DNA of 64,000 nt from Beaufortia kweichowensis (lineage: Eukaryota; Chordata; Actinopteri; Cypriniformes; Gastromyzontidae). Under the pieces are notes generated by a model. It was given only the letters and a program-made list of their open reading frames with translations. It did no database searches and was not told the DNA's origin. The number at the start of each line of letters is the position of its first letter. Position 1 is the stretch's first letter. Shown here piece by piece: positions 60,201 through 64,000 of this stretch. The DNA lies in the NCBI GenBank assembly GCA_019155185.1, contig CM032815.1, forward strand, positions 12,007,274-12,071,273, read 5' to 3'. The position numbers and the translations under genes were made by a program.

Positions 60201-62932
60201 TGGAACGCTCTTGTAACATCATTAATGATCTCGTAATGTTGAGAGAAAACGTTCTTAGAACAATGTTTTTGGAACATCCTTTTAATGTTATTTGTACTTG
60301 AAGAATATTCTTGTAATGTTGAGATAAAACGTTATTAGAACACAATGGAATGTCCTTTTGATGTTTTCATAATGTTCTCAGAATGTTATAATAAACATTC
60401 TAAGAACAACGTTCTTGGAACATCCTTATAATGTTGTGAGTACTTGATGAACATTTTTGTTATGTTGAGATAAAACATTCTATGGAGGAAATTCTTGGAA
60501 CATCTTGTTGATGTTATTAGTCTTTTTATAATAACCTCCTTTTAATGTTTTTATAATGTTGACACAATGTTATTATAAAACGTTCTTAGAACAACGTTCT
60601 TTGAACATAACTGTTAGCTGGGCTAATACCTGCAGACAGGTTTAGGAGCTGGTCCCAGACCAGAAGGGTTGCAGTCTTGGAAGGTAGCATGGCAGAGCAG
60701 TGATCTCACAGCAGGCCTGCAGAATGAGCTCACTCCTTCCAGCTCACCCCATGCGCTTTGAGCCAGATACTCCTGAGCGTCCTCTGGGTTCGGAAGAGAG
60801 TAGTTGAAGAAGACAAGAGCGTCTCGGCGGAGCACGTTCAGACAGACGTCACCTCTGTATGTGCTGCAGTAACCAGCGTTGCCTTTGTAGAGTCTAAATT
60901 GATTGAGACATTTAAGGATGACGCACAAAACATAATACAATTTTTACAGCTATTAGTGCTAATCTTATGGAAAATGTGCAAAAATATCATGTAGTGACAC
61001 CAAGCATTTGTTTCTACACTTTTTTTTCCTTGTGTCTATAATTTTCATACAATAATGTGTTTTCTGTAACAATGCAACACTGTGAAAAAGTGCTCAATTG
61101 AATTCAGATTTCTGATCTTATGGAACTTTTTATACATATTTACATTTGGGGTAAAACTAGTTTGAAAATGTAACTTCGCCTTTTGCTACTCATTTCTAAT
61201 AAACTTCAGCTATTATGTCATATAAAGATGTCCCTTCAGGGCTTCCGTACATAACTACACCTCATGAATACAGACTCATTGGCTGACTCATGAATAAAGT
61301 GCACAGTTGACAAGAATAAAGTGCAGTTCTCACAATTAGTTCATTCACTCTAATTTTTGCCAGATGTTGAACTGAAACTGTCGGATAATAACGTGGTTTA
61401 TTTAAGTTCATGTTTAACTTAAACCATATGGCGTGTCCAGACTTTATAGCAGGAGTGTATACTGCATTAGCCCCACATGTGTATATGTTTACAGTTTTCA
61501 TTTCAATCAATAGAGACATACTGGTTCAATTTAAGTTGCTCTTTTCAGAAAAGGAACTCCTCGCTAACGTAAACGCAAGATTTTGAAAGACTTCCACTGA
61601 CTTCAAAAGTAGGCAATTTGAGTTATGCAGTACAATGTTGAGGTCTGTGTTTCCTTTCTTATTTATTGAATAAAGACTTTATATTTCTAAAACTTCAAAG
61701 TCATATTGAATGATTATGAATATTAACATGGGATTTGCTTTTAAAACTAGTTGGGTAAATCTCACAAAAACATGTTCAGGTGTCAGTTTATTAGACATTA
61801 TGATTCTTTTGCACTGCAAAGCTATTTTCACAATTACGATAACAAGTTATCTTACTTTTGATGTAGATACACTGTACAAAAAATCTGTTGTTTTTACGGT
61901 AAAAAACTGGCAGCTGTGGTTGCCAGTAAAATTCTGTAAAAAATACAGGAAGAGTGTATACAACTTTACACTTAAAAATTGTAAAAAAAAAAAATATATA
62001 TAGTAGCAATGGTTTTATGGTTTGCTGAAATGATTTGTATGTTTTACAGTTTTTAACCGTATAATATATCACAAAGTGTTGTGTATATTAAAATTTTTAA
62101 CCCTTTTTTCATGAAATGATATACAAGATATAATTATCAGAAATCTTCTTTGTACCTTAAAAAACTACTTAAGTTAACCACCCTAATACAGGTGGTTAAA
62201 TGGATTGCCACATGACGAATTAGATTTCATCACAAGTGGCCTTTCCTTAAAAAGCATTATTAGCTGTCTAGAAATGGCGCCCAGTGTCATACACACAAAC
62301 AACAATCACCATGAGGGTAAAACATGTGACAAAAAAAAAATGCTATGAACATTAATTGAACAACATTAAATGAAACATCATAATATACGGAAATATCATC
62401 AAATGTTAAGAGTCGTGCAGGCAATTATAGGAACGTTATTTAACAGTTTTTCACTGCAAATTTTAGTGTGACTTATAATTTTAACATTATTTTAAATGAA
62501 AAGTGAAAGTGTGTTTATAATCTTCTTGAATTTTATACAAATTTTCACTGTAAAATATATGTTAATTTAAACCATTTACTTTCGAAAATCTTATATTTTG
62601 CATTAATTTACAGTATAATTAAATGTAATGTTTTGTTAAATCTGTTACAGTTTTTTACCTTATATGTGAAAATTTTTACAGTTAACAGGCCTTTACTGTA
62701 GCATTTTTACAGTATTTTTACAGTGTATAGTATGCTGTAATATAATTTATATAGCATGCCATGATTAAATAACACTTTTTAGGACAAAAATACATTCTTA
62801 CCGCCATTCTACAGGAAAGTTGCAGGATCCAGAAACCATCACCAGGAAGAGGACCAAGAAGAGAGAGAAACATAAACAATATCTGCTTGATAATGGCAAA
62901 GAGTAACATATCCAGTCTGTTGGCCTGACCAT
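53528..62932 (-). CDS. musk: musk, muscle-specific receptor tyrosine kinase, Ig-less isoform (spliced, ten exons)
   Basis: The CDS joins, in transcript order, 62932-62802, 60893-60630, 59237-59068, 58648-58625, 58515-58427, 57995-57836, 56738-56552, 56401-56210, 54598-54450 and 54213-53528. The total is 2052 nt, divisible by three, giving 683 aa and a stop, with phases matching at all nine junctions. Order: signal peptide (about 1-37), Frizzled-like CRD (51-183, ten Cys), linker, kringle (199-277, six Cys), TM helix (308-330), NPMY (Tyr367), kinase (about 389-675). MuSK is the postsynaptic receptor that, with Lrp4, Agrin and Dok-7, clusters acetylcholine receptors on muscle; its CRD also binds Wnts. 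Human MUSK has three Ig domains before the CRD and no kringle. None of the Ig exons is in this window. Confidence 0.93.
54450..54598 (-). CDS. musk: musk exon: kinase N-lobe
   Basis: The acceptor is TGTCTTTTAG and the donor CTGG|GTGAGC, phase 1. It encodes APGLLPMEPF, the ATP-binding lysine in VAVKM (Lys422), the alpha-C glutamate in FQREAALM (Glu439) and DHPNIVRLLG. It is almost identical to human MUSK. Confidence 0.95.
55517..55837 (-). mobile_element. TTAA-bounded MITE, copy 7, in musk kinase intron
   Basis: The interior follows copies 2 and 4 (TTATTTCCCTATTCACTTTA, ATGTTAATGTTACTGTAATT). The right end is CGGTTACAGTTATCGGGTTAA. The outer end with the GTTCCTC palindrome is truncated. Confidence 0.7.
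55838..56101. mobile_element. Tc1-like MITE in musk intron
   Basis: AAAGTTTAGGATCAC near 55838 and GTGATCTTAAACTTT near 56070 are inverted repeats. It ends GTGGTAGTGTATA, the Tc1-like terminus. It sits directly next to copy 7 of the TTAA-bounded MITE and is non-coding. Confidence 0.55.
56210..56401 (-). CDS. musk: musk exon: juxtamembrane NPxY and kinase glycine loop
   Basis: It encodes LLLDRLHPNPMYQRLPL with the NPMY motif (Tyr367), which recruits Dok-7 in known MuSKs, then LEYPRNNIEYVRD and the glycine loop GEGAFGRV (395-402). The donor is GCAAG|GTGAGA, phase 2. The acceptor is a tandem CAGTAG: using the first AG starts the exon at 56404 and adds one residue, giving 684 aa in total. Confidence 0.94.
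56552..56738 (-). CDS. musk: musk exon: stalk and transmembrane helix
   Basis: The acceptor is TTTTTTGTAG and the donor AAAAAG|GTAATT (phase 2). It encodes a Pro-rich stalk containing a run of four prolines, the TM helix SVIIFVIAGFAGAAFFTILI (residues 308-327 and on to 330) and the basic stop-transfer segment CHRRKKIWKKRKR. Confidence 0.93.
57047..57702. mobile_element. DNA transposon fragment with TACGGAAGTTGTAAACGGCC termini, in musk intron
   Basis: Left TACGGAAGTTGTAAACGGCC and right GGCCGCTCACGACTTCCGTA are inverted repeats. Inside are tandem TTTTCTCGTGATCTCAA units and a second inverted pair (AAATTTAGGGACCATCTCC at 57247 with GAGACGGTCCCTAAATTT at 57468). It belongs to the same family as the foldback element at 3238-4585. 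Confidence 0.75.
57836..57995 (-). CDS. musk: musk exon: kringle domain, second part
   Basis: The acceptor follows a pyrimidine tract and ends CGAACAG; the donor GAAG|GTACAA is the weakest in the gene. It encodes EPHQHR... through NFCRNPGG, RPWCYTTNPSVRWEYC and VPKC, the remaining four kringle cysteines. It ends in phase 1, so the microexon and two kringle exons form a phase 1-1 module removable without a frameshift. Confidence 0.92.
58196..58420. other. musk: AT-rich musk intron sequence
   Basis: The sequence between the two kringle exons is AT-rich, with AATAAA-like tandem stretches at 58193-58260. No feature beyond the splice sites is seen. Confidence 0.4.
58427..58515 (-). CDS. musk: musk exon: kringle domain, first part
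   Basis: The acceptor is TATCTATAG and the donor CAGCAG|GTGATT. It starts in phase 1 and ends in phase 0. It encodes the kringle opening, CYNERGRFYQGTHNITASS then FPCQRWN, with cysteines 1 and 2 and an N-glycosylation site (NIT). Mammalian MUSK lacks this domain; fish, frog and chicken keep it. Confidence 0.9.
58625..58648 (-). CDS. musk: musk microexon (24 nt) between CRD and kringle
   Basis: The acceptor is TTTTTCAG and the donor ACAA|GTAAGT. It is phase 1 at both ends and adds the linker DISKDRVT (residues 189-196). It was recognised because the splice sites are strong and the phases fit the exons on either side. Skipping it would also keep the frame, so it may be a cassette exon. Confidence 0.72.
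59068..59237 (-). CDS. musk: musk exon: Frizzled-like CRD, second half
   Basis: The acceptor is TTTCACAG and the first base completes Arg132. The exon encodes CRD cysteines 7-10 (EHC, LYC, PEC, SSC), with VKELYCYKEW matching human VKELFCAKEW. The donor is GTCG|GTAAGA, phase 1. Confidence 0.93.
59287..59490 (+). repeat. tRNA-derived SINE in musk intron
   Basis: It starts with a tRNA-like head (TGTGGTGTAGTGGTTTAGGC as A-box region, GGTTGTTGGTTTAATCCC as B-box region). It continues with the body CATTGTCCC-like, AAGCAAGGCACTTAACCTCC and the tail TTGCTCTTGAGAAAAACGTC TGCTAAATTGCA (split). A complete but diverged copy. Confidence 0.75.
60109..60622. mobile_element. MITE with CCCAGCTAACAG ends, abutting the musk CRD exon donor
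   Basis: Left CCCAGCTAACAG (60109-60120) and right CTGTTAGCTGGG (60611-60622) are perfect inverted repeats. The interior is built from several diverged copies of a unit containing AACGTTCTTAGAACAACGTT and TTGGAACATCCTTATAATGT. It is non-coding. Its right end is seven bases from the exon-intron boundary at 60629/60630. Confidence 0.85.
60630..60893 (-). CDS. musk: musk exon: Frizzled-like CRD, first half
   Basis: This exon encodes residues 44-131 and two bases of codon 132. The acceptor is CAATTTAG and the donor TGCAG|GTATTA. It carries CRD cysteines 1-6 (GYC, DVC, SFC, LLC, QDC, PVC) and the conserved core RRDALVFFNYS. It is phase 2-2, so skipping it would keep the frame but destroy the CRD. 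The intron-side sequence becomes a transposon eight bases past the donor. Confidence 0.93.
61866..62727. mobile_element. DNA transposon fragment (TACACTGTAAAAA ends) in musk first intron
   Basis: Left GATACACTGTACAAAAAATC and right TTTTTACAGTGTATA are inverted repeats, with TTTTACAGT/ACGGTAAAAAACTG subterminal motifs typical of a common fish repeat. The right end is 75 bp from the donor of the alternative first exon. Confidence 0.6.
62802..62932 (-). CDS. musk: musk alternative first coding exon: signal peptide of Ig-less isoform
   Basis: The exon encodes 43 codons plus two bases. It starts at the ATG at 62932-62930 (MVRPTDW...) and passes through a strongly hydrophobic core (CFSLFLVLFLVMVSGSC), a typical signal peptide, followed by NFPVEW. 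The donor is TGGCG|GTAAGA after 62802, phase 2. The CRD exon needs exactly phase 2, and the join gives ...PVEWR-LYKGNAGYC, echoing human ...AEW...KGYC. Predicted cleavage is near SGS/C/N. Another frame, starting at 62909, is also open and hydrophobic but ends in phase 0 and cannot splice in frame. No transcript was available, so exon use is inferred. Confidence 0.8.
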
Positions 62933-63110
62933 ACTTCTGTGGTGTTGTTCCTGGAGAAACGTGTGTGTTTGTGTGTACGAGAGGGACAGAGAGCGTGGTG
63001 GTCTACATGGAGATACAGCAGGTGTGAAGTTTAACAGCCCCTCCTAAACTGATGTGAGAGACTTGAAAGCCGCGGTCTTCTGCGCAGACCTCTGCCTATA
63101 TCTCTCTCGT
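62933..63110 (-). promoter_or_regulatory. musk: candidate internal musk promoter and 5' UTR
   Basis: The 180 bases 5' of the alternative first exon are clearly less AT-rich than the flanks. They contain an E-box, CAGGTG/CACCTG, at 63019-63024, of the type bound by MyoD-family factors. They also contain an ATG followed at once by TAG (minus strand 63008-63003), which would be a start-stop uORF if transcribed. No clear TATA box was found, though AT-rich sequence lies beyond 63100. Promoter function is inferred. Confidence 0.4.
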
Positions 63111-64000
63111 CACATATTTATTTGTCAACAACCCATAAACCATATTTACATAATTACAAAATAAACATATTGTAGGTGTTTGTTCTGTAAAAAAAACATT
63201 AGATATTGATTAGTGTTGAAATTATTAGTAATTTATTATTAGTAAACATAGTAACATAGCTGGTGTGATATCAAAAGCATAAAAACACCTTAAATTCCAA
63301 AGACACATTACTGGTGGGACCTGAATATCTGATTACCAATAACTGATTTTAATTTAGTGTCTAACTGCATTATGTACACACATACATAGCTAAATTACAG
63401 GATTGCAAAGACATTTAAGACATGTTTTCACAACAGTGCATTTCTGGGCTTTTGAGGAGGCAACAGAACAGCTATCCAAATATAAGGGAGTCTAACTGAA
63501 ACTGTGGCACCAGAAACACAGCTGCTAAAACTAACAGAGCCGTCACATCACATTTACTCCAAGCAGCTAGACAAGCATATGGCTAAAACAGTACCACAGT
63601 GGGTGTTTGTTTACAAAGACCTGTTTCGTGGGCCTTCATTAACAGAAGCCTCACAGTATATCACATGATCAGTTGCATGATGTGGCCATGGCCATTTTAT
63701 TAATTTCAAATATTTAAAATATATAAAGGAAAAGGATAATCACAGGATCTATTACTAGTTACCATAATTAAAATTACATTTTAATTACCTTCACTGGTTA
63801 GTTGTAAAAATCAGAAAATTCCATTAATGTACGGTCATAAAGGTTGTGTGCATACAGTAATACTTATTAAAGATTAGCCTAATTTGTAGTTTTATATAAA
63901 GAATAAAATAATTATGATTACAAATGATAATGACTTTCTTACTTGAAGGTTAAAATAAATCACATTACATACGATAACATCATAACAACGTTGTCACAAC
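63111..64000. other. musk: 5' flank of the Ig-less musk exon, probably an intron of full-length musk
   Basis: Both strands were scanned for Ig-domain exons (YxCxAxN with flanking splice sites) and none was found. AT-rich; no repeat terminus was recognised. Confidence 0.4.

Noticed and set aside
62718..62909. Open frame MLLFAIIKQILFMFLSLL... overlapping the musk first exon
   Set aside because: It is hydrophobic and looks like a signal peptide, but it reaches the donor at 62802 in phase 0, whereas the CRD exon needs phase 2. The frame starting at 62932 fits instead.
63420..63620. Possible Ig-domain exon of musk
   Set aside because: A TACTGT (Tyr-Cys) on the minus strand near 63590 runs into a stop after eight codons and has no flanking Ig residues.

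Overview
The window reads as vertebrate, teleost nuclear DNA, most likely from a cyprinid-type fish. It is AT-rich with few long ORFs. It holds two spliced genes with canonical GT-AG introns and a dense layer of short DNA transposons. One MITE family, ending in TTAAAGGGATAGTTCACC, is to my knowledge typical of carp and zebrafish relatives. There are no bacterial-style genes, CRISPR arrays, rRNA genes or intact transposase genes.

Gene 1, plus strand: lpar1 (lysophosphatidic acid receptor 1). Two coding exons (39591-40329 and 46446-46747) join in frame to 346 aa. A candidate promoter and non-coding first exon lie near 29476-29791, with a consensus CRE. A 3' UTR of uncertain length follows the stop at 46747.

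Gene 2, minus strand: musk (muscle-specific receptor tyrosine kinase; zebrafish 'unplugged'). Ten coding exons between 62932 and 53528 splice with matching phases at every junction into one 683-aa frame: signal peptide, ten-cysteine Frizzled-like CRD, 24-nt microexon, six-cysteine kringle, TM helix, NPxY juxtamembrane segment and an intact tyrosine kinase. No Ig-domain exon is visible. The first exon (62802-62932) supplies a signal peptide that splices directly and in frame to the CRD, so it looks like the promoter-proximal exon of an Ig-less isoform comparable to zebrafish unplugged SV1. The Ig exons of the full-length form would lie beyond the right edge. The two genes are convergent, with stop codons 6.8 kb apart, matching the MUSK/LPAR1 neighbourhood of other vertebrates.

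Layout: 1-29.3 kb is intergenic sequence with repeats (a solo-LTR-like block, a 1.3-kb foldback element, a LINE 3' end, MITEs, SINE tails) and one strong CTCF-like motif. 29.4-49.6 kb is lpar1 with a 9.8-kb 5' intron full of nested transposons. 49.6-53.5 kb is intergenic. 53.5-63.1 kb is musk. 63.1-64 kb is probably a musk intron. A family of TTAA-bounded MITEs with matching terminal inverted repeats occurs seven times across the window, including inside introns of both genes.

Both genes concern cell-surface signalling. Lpar1 is a GPCR for lysophosphatidic acid. MuSK organises the neuromuscular synapse, and its Ig-less form is thought to act in Wnt-dependent axon guidance. No functional coupling between them is implied beyond conserved linkage.
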